Both the position numbers and the translations under genes were made by a program. Under the pieces are notes generated by a model that saw only the letters and a program-made list of their open reading frames with translations, made no database searches and was not told the DNA's origin. Shown here piece by piece: positions 1 through 9,882 of a stretch of 25,015 nt of DNA. The DNA comes from Seminavis robusta. Taxonomy: Eukaryota; Bacillariophyta; Bacillariophyceae; Naviculales; Naviculaceae. The stretch is taken from assembly GCA_903772945.1 (NCBI GenBank), contig CAICTM010001652.1, positions 1-25,015 on the forward strand, read 5' to 3'. Position 1 is the first letter of the stretch. Each line of letters opens with the position of its first letter.

Positions 1-336
1 TGCAACTCTGGTTCCGAAAAAGTGAACCTGATTTGTAGCCGCCCGATTAGTAGTCCTTCTAGTAGTCATCAACACCACATAGGCACACCACTCTGTGCAC
101 CCGACACTTCGGTCCACCACCTCATCCTTGGATAGTGGCTCTCCCGGATTCCTGTCCGTAGGCTCCCCTTATGGTCGGCTCCCTGTTAACTCATACTCTC
201 CGTTCTGTAGAATCTCTTCATTCCCTGTCTGGGAAGGTGGGCGTTATTTATATAGTAAACTATAATTCAATGCAATCCAATCTAATCCAATGCAATCCAA
301 TCCAATAGAGAAAAACAGCCAAAGTAAAAGATTGGC
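1..336. other. Intergenic, left edge
   Basis: No coding frame was recognised. The first 250 bases could be part of a retroelement LTR or an unrelated flank. Read on the minus strand there is a TATA-like stretch near 245-265 (ttatttatatag on the plus strand), but no terminal dinucleotides, primer site or target duplication can be defined. Bases 266-307 are a short CAATC-type repeat listed separately. Confidence 0.4.
266..307. repeat. Imperfect CCAAT/CAATC short tandem repeat
   Basis: About 40 bases are built from variants of the pentamers ccaat, gcaat and ctaat (caatgcaatccaatc and so on), repeated some eight times. It is a low-complexity repeat lying just beyond the end of the decayed minus-strand gene. 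No function can be read from it. Confidence 0.7.
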
Positions 337-1640
337 TTAGCACACACAATTTTTACAAAAAAGCTCTAACAAATTCAATGCAGAGCCATGGGCAAGTTTG
401 CTCATCCCCTCAGGTTGGACCATCCACTCTTGACCAAACTCAATGACATCCTCAAGACTGTCACTCCATCCCTGCCAACCATGGTACCATCAGGGAACCT
501 CCCCATCAACCCAACACTGCTACCAAAGTTGGCATGGGTGGCATCCTCAATCTTGACGCTGACCGTGTCCTTGAAAGAGGAAACCATGATACTCTCTTTC
601 TTCGAAGCTTGAATTGCGAAGATGTGCTCCTTGTCACTTTTTTGCTGGTAGCTTACTGAGTACAAGCCATGACCTACCGTGGTACTAGTAGGCATTTTGG
701 CACTGAGTCATCATTCAATTTGAAGTCACCATAGCTGGAGACCTCCAGAATGTCATCCCCAACCTTGACAGAGGCTGGCTGATTCAATCTAGGAGTAGAA
801 GTAACTTGCAACTGTGCGATTGTGGATAGTGAGTCCCAAGCCATTGTCAAAGTCTGGGGCATTCGCCAAGGTAAGATCGCATTCCTGGGCAGGCAAGAGA
901 AAGAACGAAAGTTGAGGAATACTTGTTCTAGTGTGAAGGGAGAGGTTTAACAGCAACGCCCTTTGCATTGGCCACTTACTCCGTGGTAGTCGTACCATTC
1001 ACTGGCCCAAGTCTACAATGGTTTCAGCAAACAAGATTGTCAGGATTGAATCAACAGTAAAAAAACAAAAACAGATGTTGAGTATGAGAATCGTTACTAT
1101 TTTCACACACCTTGAAATGAGGATCAGCACCAGTGCTTCCACTTGCCACTTCTGACGGAGCTCAGGCTGCAGTTGGAGCAGCAGTACTGTCACAAAACTC
1201 GCTGCTGTTGTTGGCATCACACCATTCAGAGTAGGTCTTTCCACAGCCAAATGTCACTATCCCAGCTTCGGTGTCTGGCCTGCAACCTCCTGCCACATTG
1301 TCGATAGTGCAAGGAATCAAAATATCCCAAGGAGTTGCCTGATTGGTGCTGTCGTCTTCCTCGCCAAAGAATTTGGGCGCAGAGACAAAGCGACAATTCA
1401 CGGCAACTTCGTTCTCTGCTCCTCACAACGCACACGGCGAGTCGATGGGAATGGGTTGCTCGCAGGATGCGGTTCTTTTGACTCGTGGCTCAACCTCGCT
1501 GACTTGGAAAGCTTGACGCTCACGGCCGCACGTATTTCAGCACCAAGCTCGAAGACTAGTCCATGGAACCAATCGTCGTGCAGAACAGTGTAGGAAGGTA
1601 TGCACAACAATGTCCTTCTTGAAAGCAACGATGGCTGAGT
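337..1640 (-). pseudogene. Decayed gene for a VWD-like (von Willebrand factor D-type) cysteine-rich secreted protein
   Basis: Read from right to left, separate frames give pieces of one protein. A Cys-rich part (about 1160-1500) contains CEQPIPIDSPC and FGCGKTYSEWCDANN. Then comes a VWD-like core: GADPHFK, then TWASEWYDYHG, then ECDLTLANAP and GLGLTIHNRT, then VKVGDDILEVSSYGDF, then NFGSSVGLMGRFPDG, and finally EFGQEW. Two introns fit GT-AG rules and rejoin the core in frame: 1013-1110 (98 bp) and 885-979 (95 bp), leaving a 33-nt exon at 980-1012. Damage is clear: TGA at 1162-1164, TAG at 789-791, and frame changes near 1490, 1425, 780, 700 and 455. The last frame stops at 337-339. Related diatom proteins with a GDPH...YDYHG...CDL core are presumably secreted or cell-surface, but the role is unknown. 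Retained introns argue against a retrocopy. A living gene carrying sequencing errors is the main alternative. Confidence 0.75.
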
Positions 1641-1664
1641 ACAAGAACGGCCGCATGAGAATGG

Positions 1665-1743
<79 letters not shown>

Positions 1744-1766
1744 CTGCCTGCCTGCCTGCCTGCCTG
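1665..1766. repeat. TGCC tetranucleotide microsatellite
   Basis: About 25 uninterrupted or nearly uninterrupted copies of (TGCC)n occur, with one phase break near 1742-1745 where a ctgctgcc replaces the regular unit. Because 4 does not divide by 3, every frame stays open and encodes a Cys-Leu-Pro-Ala or Arg-Gln-Ala-Gly repeat. That explains the apparent ORFs here and is not evidence of a gene. It lies directly upstream of the decayed VWD-like gene. Confidence 0.95.
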
Positions 1767-4260
1767 TCATCACCATTGGCCCATCTCGATCCATTGTTCG
1801 ATTCGATTCATTGTGTTCCAAGTGCTACGATGCCCTAATCCTTCAACCTATCTTTCAACGTTTGATCGACGACACGTATCGAGCTAGTAGGTACCGGTAC
1901 CAGCCATTCGCTCATCGCAACTCAACATCTTCTCTTGCTTGAGACATTTTCAGAGAAGCCCTGAAATTATTCAGACACTGTAGATCCTTTGAAGTTTTGA
2001 TTCTTGCCTTTTAAGCCATAGTTGCACAGTTGCCACAATTAGCCTGGTCATCGCCATTACAGCCTAGAGGTGTTTTGCAGTTTTGCAGCACCTCCAGTCG
2101 GTAGAAACCCTTAAAGCAGGATATCTGAGCAGTGGAGTCGAGTCAGCCCTATGGAGGCAGGCCTCCTCCAACCACAGTACTAATGCTAGCTAGCCATAGA
2201 TATTCCACCCGTGCCGGCACCCCAAGTATGTATCGGGGGTATCATACCTATTGCGAGGTTTTGATTGCCTCTGGAGCTTCCATCAATGGAGCATTATGTG
2301 GAATTCGAATGACCCTGTTACTCGATAGTCAGATGTGCCCACTGTCTCTTTGGTGTACCGGTAGCTTTGTTTCAGAGCTCTTTCAGAGTGTTTCTGTGTG
2401 CGGTTTTTTGCATCCAAGGACCAAGGACCCAAATAATATCATGTAAAATAAGATTTAATGTATAGCCAATGACAAATCACAAAAACTTCACACCCACAAT
2501 AACATCTAATGCCTTTTGAAATCGTGTGACCAATCGTGTAATATGAGCTAGAACCAAGGATTTAGAGTAGCATCTACGGTTGAACTGGGATTTAAACCCA
2601 CTCAGAGCCCTCGAAATAAAGTAAGTTTCTGAGTTTCTAATCCCTTAGTTAAAACAGCTGTTAAAACGGGTTTCTGTCTGTAGGGCAATAGGGTAGGATT
2701 TCAAACCCACTCCCTCTTGACTCCTACAGAGTATAGTACACCTCTTTTGTTTGGGGGTAGAATGATTTATTTGGAGTCCAGTCGAGTCAGAACTGTTCAT
2801 GATTGAGCGACAGTACCTGGTACCTGGTACTCACTCGTACATAGCTACCGTACTCTAGTACAGTATTGCCGCAGCCAAGAGGCGTTTTGCAGCACCACCG
2901 GTTCACTCGAAAGCCCAAATACATGGTACACTCATGGTACAAGGTACATGTACCAAATGGACCGGTACCAATAGTGGCTTTCTGCCAATGTTGCTGCAAC
3001 TTAGTCAACCGCAGTATTGCTAGCTAGCCAGGCCAGCCAACCTCCAGCCAGCTAGCCATACGGTACGGTAGACACTACCCATTCGATCCGTGGTTGCTGG
3101 CTGGCTGAGATTGGAACTAGATTCGATATACATTCGAAAGAGTGGTCCAGTACTACGCAGATTCTTCGCTTGTTACAAGAATTTGAAAGTGCTCCAATGT
3201 CCAGGAGGTGCCTATCTTGCTGGCTACAAGCAAGAAGGCTACCGATATCCAGTCACTGACTGGCACCGGCTCCCTTGCTTGGATGGTCTGCAGAAAGTGG
3301 ATTCTGGCTGTTGATAGCATCGGAGAAGCTTGCCCGTGGAAATCGGCACTTGGCTTCGAAAGTGTGGATACTAACATTCCTGGATGGAGCAACAACTACA
3401 GTATTCATCAAGACTATCGGTACCAGTACCGGCTACCAGAAGACCTTCTTCTTTCATTACGGTACCAAGCAAACGGAGTCTTGGCCCTGGAGCCGCTGGA
3501 GAAGAATCGCTTCTGGATTGGCTTCTGAAGTCGCTAGCTGGCTATCATAGCTATCATAGTAGCCGTTTCTTCTTTCCCTACTCAGTACCGGACGTACGAC
3601 ATACTACTAGTAGTACTGAGAGTCTTGGCTGCTTGGCTGCTTGGCTGAAGCTGCAATCGAGTCGATGGATTGGCTTCTGGAGTGACTACCGGTATGAAGC
3701 TCAGCAAGATTAGATACAGTAAGACTACACACTCTTTCACATCGTACAAAGTAAAGAGGGGAAGAATTGTGAAGAAGATGTCCAGGAAAACTGAATACTT
3801 AATTCCAAGCGAAACCAGCTGTGAATTAATTAGTGGTATTATGAGGTTGCTAATAATTGCTACACGCCCTAGTTTGTGTACAGTAGAGGTATAGTGGAGA
3901 TGCGGGGAAGACAAAGTACACCCCGCGCTTCAGCAGCTGAACTAATGTTTTCTGGTTGGTCATAGTTGATCGTGCTGTTGATCATTAACAATCGGAAAGT
4001 ACAATTTTGTCCTACGACATTTGCCTTCAGACCTTGAAAACTTCAAAGAAACCTTTATGACTATAGGTTATTAGGTATTAAAGTACTTTTGCCGTATTAT
4101 TTAACAGACACTGGTAGATAGAAGGGCTTTGAGAACTTCAACCGCAAATGAAATTTGTCAAATTGTGCACCTTAATAAACCTTCTGGGAGCAAACGTGCA
4201 GACTTGTTATCCTCCGTGTGGCCAAGTTATCTTTGATCAGTGACTTTTGGCAATTTCGGG
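1767..4260. other. Gene-poor region rich in GTAC, CTAG and TACCGGTA palindromes
   Basis: No ORF here is convincing: those present overlap one another in several frames and most start at non-ATG codons. Notable content: dense GTAC palindromes at 2812-2970; two minus-strand stretches both reading CKTPLGC (2059-2079 and 2871-2891), perhaps relics of a Cys-rich gene; near-palindromes gggatttaaaccc (about 2589) and ggatttcaaaccc (about 2696); and at 3150-3550 a patch open in three frames but with no recognisable product. From about 3720 the DNA becomes AT-rich and featureless up to the leader of the next gene. Confidence 0.5.
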
Positions 4261-4440
4261 ATGGTACCAGGTAGCAAGGGTGATAAGAAAGATTGCATGG
4301 CAATTGACGTTTCTCTGCGGACTGGCACTTCTTGTCCTTCACCCAACAGTTTCCTTTCCTTTCCTCCTCATCCCACTTTTTCGGACTCACACAATTTGCA
4401 AAGGTTCCCAACTCTCTCTTCCACACTCGACAAAAAAGCC

Positions 4441-5823
4441 ATGACCATGATGTCAAAGCAAACACGCCGCTGCTGCAACTCCAAACCCCCAGCAGCCACC
4501 ACTCCCATCAAGTCCCTCCATGTGGTGTTGGGCAAGACCACCGACCTCCGGTCCTTGACCCATGAGTACAGGCATCACACATCCTACCTCGTGGAAGAAC
4601 TCTTTATTGAACCCTCCTGTTCCTACAGCTTTGGGCTTGCACCCACAGTGTCAGAACCTGATTGGGATCGTCATCTCACTGAAGCCCGCCGCCTCTTTCG
4701 AGCATTGGGCGACTTTCCCCAGCTCAAAAAGATCCACATCAAGTGCTTGGGGGCTTCGGGATGTGGATTTCCCCTGGAGCTCTTGACCGCTCTGTTGATC
4801 AATCCCATGCGAGAAATGTACCTCCAAGAGCTGGTGCTCGAGCAGTGCCAGTTTTCCTCCCAAGACGACTACGACCACGACCGCACGGATTTGGTGCTAG
4901 CGGTCCGGTTTCTGAACAACTTGAAGCGCTTGGAATGTGACGAACGGGCGTTCCGGTTCCCGGGGGCGGGGGGCATGTGGGAGGAGGACGACCAGGATGT
5001 GCAGGACCGACATGGTGGTTGCTGCAATGCGCAATTCATTCAAACCATCATGGAATTGCCTCGTTTACAAGACCTCAAGTTTGCCGCACCTCACAACTCC
5101 TCGGTGTGCAAGTTGGACAGTGCTGCTCTGGAAACCTTTGTGACATCCTCTCGGTCCTTGTCCCTCAAAAACTTTCAGTTGGACTCGTCCTCCCTGGCTG
5201 CCTTGGCCATGGCAATGGAGAGTCCCGCCTGCTGCCTGGACAGTCTTGACCTCGATATCAGCCATGCCTGGGCAGCTGTCAATGATCTCTTTCAAGCTTT
5301 TGCTTCCAACACCAGCCTCACCAACCTGGAACTATGGGTGTCGGACATGGCATCCTGGAAGGAACACCAATGCTCCATCGTGTTGGCCAATGCCTTGGTC
5401 CAGAACACACACTTGAAGAGCCTCAAACTTCGCGGCTTGAAGCCATTCTCTGAGGACAGTATCGCGGCCTTTTGCAAGATATTGGAAGCCAATGACACGC
5501 TGACAGAGATCGAACTATTTGGTGCTTCCGGTGAACGCTTGGCTCCGGCCATTGAGTTTTATACCACACTGAATGCCAAGGATGGAGGAAGGAAGCAAAA
5601 GCTGCAAGACATGTCCAACTACTCCATGTCCCAATGGATGCAAGTGCTCGGTGACACAAACACCAGAACCTCCAGGATGACAGATGATGGTGGCATGCAC
5701 AACTTGGAGGGCCTCTACTTTTGGCTCCGTCGAAATCCTTCCGTCATCACCTCCGTGGATTCATCATCATCATCACAAGAGAACGTCAGCAAGAACGACG
5801 AGCTCATCTATGTGGACTGCTAA
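4441..5823 (+). CDS. RNase-inhibitor-like leucine-rich repeat protein, copy 1 (460 aa, single exon)
   Basis: This is an intracellular LRR protein of the ribonuclease-inhibitor-like type. LRR units such as LTNLELWVSD, LKSLKLRGLKPFSEDSIAAFCKIL and LTEIELFGAS occupy roughly residues 80-390. The C-terminal part (EFYTTLN, then SMSQWMQVL, then LEGLYFWLRRNPS, ending in YVDC) matches the paralogue at 8323-9702 and looks like a conserved non-LRR cap. There is no signal peptide, no membrane segment and no catalytic motif, so a protein-binding or scaffold role is inferred. The frame stays open upstream, with in-frame ATGs at 4261 and 4297. I chose 4441 because it follows a purine-rich leader, begins MT like the paralogue, and gives 460 aa against 459. 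The binding partner is unknown. Confidence 0.85.
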   Translation: MTMMSKQTRRCCNSKPPAATTPIKSLHVVLGKTTDLRSLTHEYRHHTSYLVEELFIEPSCSYSFGLAPTVSEPDWDRHLTEARRLFRALGDFPQLKKIHIKCLGASGCGFPLELLTALLINPMREMYLQELVLEQCQFSSQDDYDHDRTDLVLAVRFLNNLKRLECDERAFRFPGAGGMWEEDDQDVQDRHGGCCNAQFIQTIMELPRLQDLKFAAPHNSSVCKLDSAALETFVTSSRSLSLKNFQLDSSSLAALAMAMESPACCLDSLDLDISHAWAAVNDLFQAFASNTSLTNLELWVSDMASWKEHQCSIVLANALVQNTHLKSLKLRGLKPFSEDSIAAFCKILEANDTLTEIELFGASGERLAPAIEFYTTLNAKDGGRKQKLQDMSNYSMSQWMQVLGDTNTRTSRMTDDGGMHNLEGLYFWLRRNPSVITSVDSSSSSQENVSKNDELIYVDC

Positions 5824-6064
5824 GCCAGAGATCAACCGTGAATACCAATGACACTCAGCCACAATAGCTAGTCTAGAGTAGTCTTTTTTCACTGTTTGGT
5901 CGGCTGCAATAGCTACTAGCTAGCCACTCGAAAGAGTTCTTTGTTTAGTTTTCAACATTTCCAAAACAAAAAAAGAAAAATCACTACTATTTGTCATGGT
6001 GGCTGGCAAGCAGTCGCCATGCTAAAAATGAGGCACTGAGGACATGCTTGACGAGGATCAAGCC

Positions 6065-6098
6065 AAAAGGAAACGTAAAAGGAAACGCAAAAGGAACG
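6065..6098. repeat. Short tandem repeat, 12-bp unit, about 3 copies
   Basis: aaaaggaaacgt, aaaaggaaacgc and aaaaggaacg follow one another directly; the last copy is shortened by one A and the final base. It lies about 250 bases downstream of the first LRR gene. No function is visible. Confidence 0.8.
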
Positions 6099-7758
6099 AC
6101 ATGCCCGCATGCATAGACAGTCTAGCCAGCTAGCTGGAAGGACACCCGAGGTTCAGACCACTGCATGTGACGTGTTGCCCTCCATATGGAATATGGAGCG
6201 GCCACCCCGGCTAAAGCAGCTGCTAAAGCCATGGCTAGTGCCTATGTAGCACACACAGTCAGCCATAAAGCCCACGAAGGATACTAGACTAGTACGCTAG
6301 ATCTAGGCTGTCGCGCCATACCGGTTCTTGACACAAAGCAACCTCCACCGGTACATGTTCTTGAGCCAAAGATAAAAGATACCACCACGTCAATCTCTGA
6401 TGTGATCAAGACGAGCTTCAAGACGCATACCGGTAAGACCGACCTTATGGCTAGTACTTTCGACTGAGGTGCTACCGGTGATAATCTAGCTAATCAATCG
6501 GTTGTGCCAGTACGGTAGATCTACCGGCGAAGCCATGCCGAGGAAAGGCGGAAAGAGATTGCATGCTGCATTGCAACTACCTAGCGCAAAGTCAATCAAT
6601 GAGTCTGAGTCAGTCTGCAGAGTCTGGATGTTCTGGTGAGCGAGGTTTCTGAAAGGTCTTTGGATTGACGATTGATGTAAGCTCTAAGATACGGCTGTAC
6701 CAACGCCTCAGCTAGTCTAATAATCTATCACAGATGGCAGTCTTATGGGCTCAACATGGTTCTCAATCAACCGAAGCAGGGGGTTTGACGAGGTGTACTA
6801 GGCCTCGTGCATGCACAACTCTCACATGCCACATGCCACCGGTACCTACATGTTCTGGTAGCTCTTCTCGGTATGCAACAATTCAAACGACCACGTTGAT
6901 CATCCATCGAAACACCAAAATGGATTGATGCTGGAGGGATGTAGGATGCAGCGATGATGTAGCGAAGTAGCTCGGAAGGTTTCTGTCTGTGGTGCTCACA
7001 GGCATGGCCACTTTCCGCGCGGCTTCGGTGAGTGGTTGGCGATATCAATGGTTTTGTAATACGTACGTAAACGTAGCTTGTTCAGCAAGCTCCTCTACTG
7101 GTGGTACCGTCTCTTTCGCCCCCTCCAGCAACATGAAAATTACTTCCCACGAGTACTGCAAGCTGCAAGTATTAATAGTCTACAATGTCATGTACAGTTC
7201 GTCCCATGCATGGAGTCACTGGTAAAGACAAGATGATGGGCTCACCGGTAATGAGAACAGGAGAACACTACTGCTCTAGTGCTCTAGCTAGTCTTTGTCA
7301 AAGCTCTCCATGTTCCATGTACAGCGAGAAGAGCAGCGAGAAGTAACACAGAGCTGGCTACTTGCCATGCAGAAGGAAGCTGTCCATGGATGCTGGCTTC
7401 TGGCTGCCTACAGTACTAGTACCATAGTAGTCCTTCCGTACCGGTAGTACAGGTACACATACGTAGACTACAGTATTAATACCAAGGAAAGAGGAAAAGA
7501 AATCTGAAGTGGCAAGTGAACTTTATGTCCGCCGCTTTCCATCAAGATTTCTGTTAATTCTACATACTAGATCTATTCAGTGCATGACGATTGATTACCA
7601 AAGCTATTATTACCACAAGTTCCGGTGACAGGAAAGAAGGTTTCTTTGGCAACTAAAACTATATGGAGCTTTAGCCAATAAGTATCCTCGCGTTATCGAA
7701 CAAGACCGGATGTTCTTTCTGTCCTGGGTGTGTGCAGTGTGCAGGTCGTACTGTACGA

Positions 7759-7878
7759 GCAGCTTCGATTTTTCTGATTCAAACGCGTGCCAGCTTTTCT
7801 GGTACACTTCTACGAGTGCTCGTGTTGAAATGTACGAAGAAGCTCGGCTCGCGTTTGAATCAATAGAAACGAAGCTGC
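7759..7878. repeat. 120-nt imperfect inverted repeat (hairpin)
   Basis: The outer 29 bases on each side (7759-7787 and 7850-7878) pair at 25 of 29 positions. This includes 9 perfect outer pairs (gcagcttcg with cgaagctgc) and 13 perfect inner pairs (tgattcaaacgcg with cgcgtttgaatca). The 62-nt interior continues with weaker complementarity (ttctggtacac against gtacgaagaa), so the whole stretch could fold as one long stem. It might be a small MITE-like element, a folded non-coding RNA precursor, or a chance relic; no target-site duplication was recognised. Confidence 0.65.
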
Positions 7879-8322
7879 CTGTATAATAGTTCTGTTCGGC
7901 ATTGTCGTAGCGGGATACTGGTACAATGTAAAAAGTGATGGCCATGTTTTACATGTAAAAGCATTCGGGAAATCTTTTTGCTCTGATCGATAGCTTCTCT
8001 TGGTTCTTTAGAAAGCTACTGAAGAATATCCTTTACGGAGGCCTAAAGCCCACAGTACTCTAGCAGTAGTATTCGTAACTCGTAACGGCTAAAGGAACAA
8101 CCATTCTACAAACCGATAGCCATCAGTATTCTCATCCTTGCTTTTGGCAATCGACCGAACAGATCCAAAAACAACCCAAAGCAAACCTCACCTTCTTGCT
8201 TCATAAAATTGCCTTGCCAACCTTCAGAAGCAACATCGACCAACTTCACACACAACTTAAAAACAAGCAGCAGCAAACTATTCTTTCATCCATCTATCTT
8301 CCAACAAACTGAAACCATCACC

Positions 8323-9702
8323 ATGACCAAATATGATAGTACGCCATCATCCACCTCTACCAAGCACGGCGAAAGAACCCTCCACATTATTCTGAACAAG
8401 GACACCAACCTGTTGGAACTCGCTCAAAAGATCCACAATCACACATCCATGATGACACGAGAAGTTATTATCGAACCAGAGTGGTCCTCCTGTGAACAAG
8501 AACACATTTTGGCCGATGTCACGGAACCGGATTGGACTCCATTCGCACAACCTCAAGAAGAACACACGCACACTACTACTGTGGCCGAAAAGCTCTTTCA
8601 AGTCATTGGAGATCTACCAATGTTGGAACGCATTCATTTGAAGCGATTGGGATTTGCCGATTCCGGCGGCTTTCCTCTGCATCTCCTCACGATTCTCTTG
8701 ATTGGACCCATGCGATCCATGTATTTGAAGGAATTGCACGTGGACAAGTGTCGCTTTTCCAATGTCAACCGCCGCACCGTCTTGAAGTGCGCTGAAGCGA
8801 TCGTATGTCTGTCGGCTTTAAAGCGAGTCGAATGGTACGAGCAATCCTCCAACGCCATTGGCTATACGACTACTTCAGGAACGGAGAAATGCGTTTCTCC
8901 CCTGGCCAATGCCATTCTCAGCTTGCCCGCCCTCCAAGAAGTCGAGTTGGGATCCGGGGAGCAGCAGCCAATGCTGTCGCCCACTACGAGTACGAGTACC
9001 AATGATGCTCTTGGCAATTTTGTTCTGTCATCGCCATGCCGCGACTTGTCACTTCGTAATTTCCCGTTTCACGGAACATCCCTCGAGTCCTTGGCAAGAG
9101 CTCTTCAATGCTCCAGTTGTCAACTCGAAACCTTGCAACTCGATCTGGGACAAGCCGATGCAGCTCAAGTCAAGACACTCTTTCAAGCCCTCGCGGACAA
9201 CACCAGTCTTCACACGCTGCAACTCTGGATTTCCTATGCGGATGCCTGGCAAGACGAGCGCTGTCTGGAAACCTTGGCCAAAGCGTTGAAACAACAACAC
9301 AGCAACATTTCGACACTGCGCATTTTTGGTCCCGGACGAAACAATCTACAAGAACCGGATGCCACGGCCTTTTGCAAAATGCTCGAAACCAACTCGACCA
9401 TTACATCCTTGGTGTTGGATGATTACAACAACAACTTATTGCAACGCAGTCAAGGCAAATTGGCACCCATGATTCAGTTTTACACCCACTTGAATGCCTG
9501 TGGGCGATCCCAAGTGTTGCAGAAAATGAGAAACTGTTCCATGCATCAATGGATGAACGTGTTGGCACAATGCGGTCGTGACAATGCATCGTCCGAACTA
9601 CAAAACCTCGAAGCCGTGCACTTTTGGCTGCGACAAAATCCAACCCTCATCATCACAGCGGCTGCTACGGCAGAACAACACTGCGCTTCCTATGACTGCT
9701 GA
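8323..9702 (+). CDS. RNase-inhibitor-like leucine-rich repeat protein, copy 2 (459 aa, single exon)
   Basis: This is a paralogue of the gene at 4441-5823, on the same strand and without introns. Shared landmarks in order: an N-terminal strand-like segment (TLHIILNKDTN; SLHVVLGKTTD in copy 1), a TEPDW or SEPDW motif, GFPLHLLTILLIGPMRSMYL (GFPLELLTALLINPMREMYL in copy 1), LRR units such as LETLQLDL and LHTLQLWI, then LAPMIQFYTHLNACGRSQVL and EAVHFWLRQNPT near the C-terminus, ending YDC. The frame is open back to about 8209, but the first ATG is at 8323, preceded by an accatcacc context, and the length then matches copy 1. No signal peptide or membrane helix is seen. It is probably a cytosolic or nuclear interaction protein of unknown partner. 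It converges on the CXXC gene, leaving 180 bp between the stop codons. Confidence 0.87.
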   Translation: MTKYDSTPSSTSTKHGERTLHIILNKDTNLLELAQKIHNHTSMMTREVIIEPEWSSCEQEHILADVTEPDWTPFAQPQEEHTHTTTVAEKLFQVIGDLPMLERIHLKRLGFADSGGFPLHLLTILLIGPMRSMYLKELHVDKCRFSNVNRRTVLKCAEAIVCLSALKRVEWYEQSSNAIGYTTTSGTEKCVSPLANAILSLPALQEVELGSGEQQPMLSPTTSTSTNDALGNFVLSSPCRDLSLRNFPFHGTSLESLARALQCSSCQLETLQLDLGQADAAQVKTLFQALADNTSLHTLQLWISYADAWQDERCLETLAKALKQQHSNISTLRIFGPGRNNLQEPDATAFCKMLETNSTITSLVLDDYNNNLLQRSQGKLAPMIQFYTHLNACGRSQVLQKMRNCSMHQWMNVLAQCGRDNASSELQNLEAVHFWLRQNPTLIITAAATAEQHCASYDC

Positions 9703-9772
9703 ATGAAGCAACCGACCTCCATAATATATATCTCTTGACCTCTAGATTCCAATCTGTTACAGCATAATGTAT

Positions 9773-9778
9773 AATAAA
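9773..9778 (+). terminator. Candidate polyadenylation signal AATAAA
   Basis: An AATAAA hexamer lies 71 bases after the stop codon of the second soluble LRR gene, within an AT-rich 3' region and before the convergent CXXC gene. Position and sequence suit a canonical poly(A) signal. Diatom genes often lack a strict hexamer, so this is only suggestive. Confidence 0.4.
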
Positions 9779-9882
9779 CTGTATCCATACTACAATACTA
9801 TACGGAACACAACGTCTATTTATTGATGAAAGAGTGAAACTGATTGCTTCTCACTTAGACAAAGTTACAGGTAACTAGAGAG

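Larger units (their letters stand above)
5824..8322. other. Long non-coding interval between the two soluble LRR genes
   Basis: I see no supported gene. The DNA is full of GTAC, CTAGCTAG and TACCGGTA palindromes. Specific structures are a 12-bp unit repeated almost three times at 6065-6098 (aaaaggaaacg type), a short perfect inverted repeat at 6180-6198 (ctccatat, spacer gga, atatggag), a 120-nt imperfect hairpin at 7759-7878 and the 14-bp palindrome ttttacatgtaaaa at 7947-7960. About 8160-8322 is C- and A-rich and is likely the 5' leader of the next gene. A 111-codon minus-strand frame (7610-7945) is largely the hairpin and is not supported as a gene. Confidence 0.5.

Noticed and set aside
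1537..1942. Open frames of 94 codons (minus) and 110 codons (plus) across the microsatellite
   Set aside because: They encode only the Arg-Gln-Ala-Gly or Cys-Leu-Pro-Ala translation of the TGCC repeat plus unrelated flanks; all frames are open because of the repeat.
2132..2446. Plus-strand frame of 104 codons
   Set aside because: It starts at GTG, has no recognisable motif, and lies in palindrome-rich non-coding DNA.
3090..3713. Overlapping frames of 74-109 codons on the plus strand and one on the minus strand
   Set aside because: Several frames are open together, none shows a family signature, and no single one stands out by composition.
4261..4440. Upstream in-frame ATGs of the first soluble LRR gene as the true start
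   Set aside because: The extension is Pro/Ser-rich, has no counterpart in the paralogue, and the 4441 start gives matching lengths; an N-terminal extension cannot be fully excluded.
6734..7225. Frames of 64-93 codons on both strands
   Set aside because: Low-complexity codon content, no homology that I can recognise, and no supporting start context.
7610..7945. Minus-strand frame of 111 codons
   Set aside because: A third of it is the long hairpin, which explains the open reading; no domain is visible.
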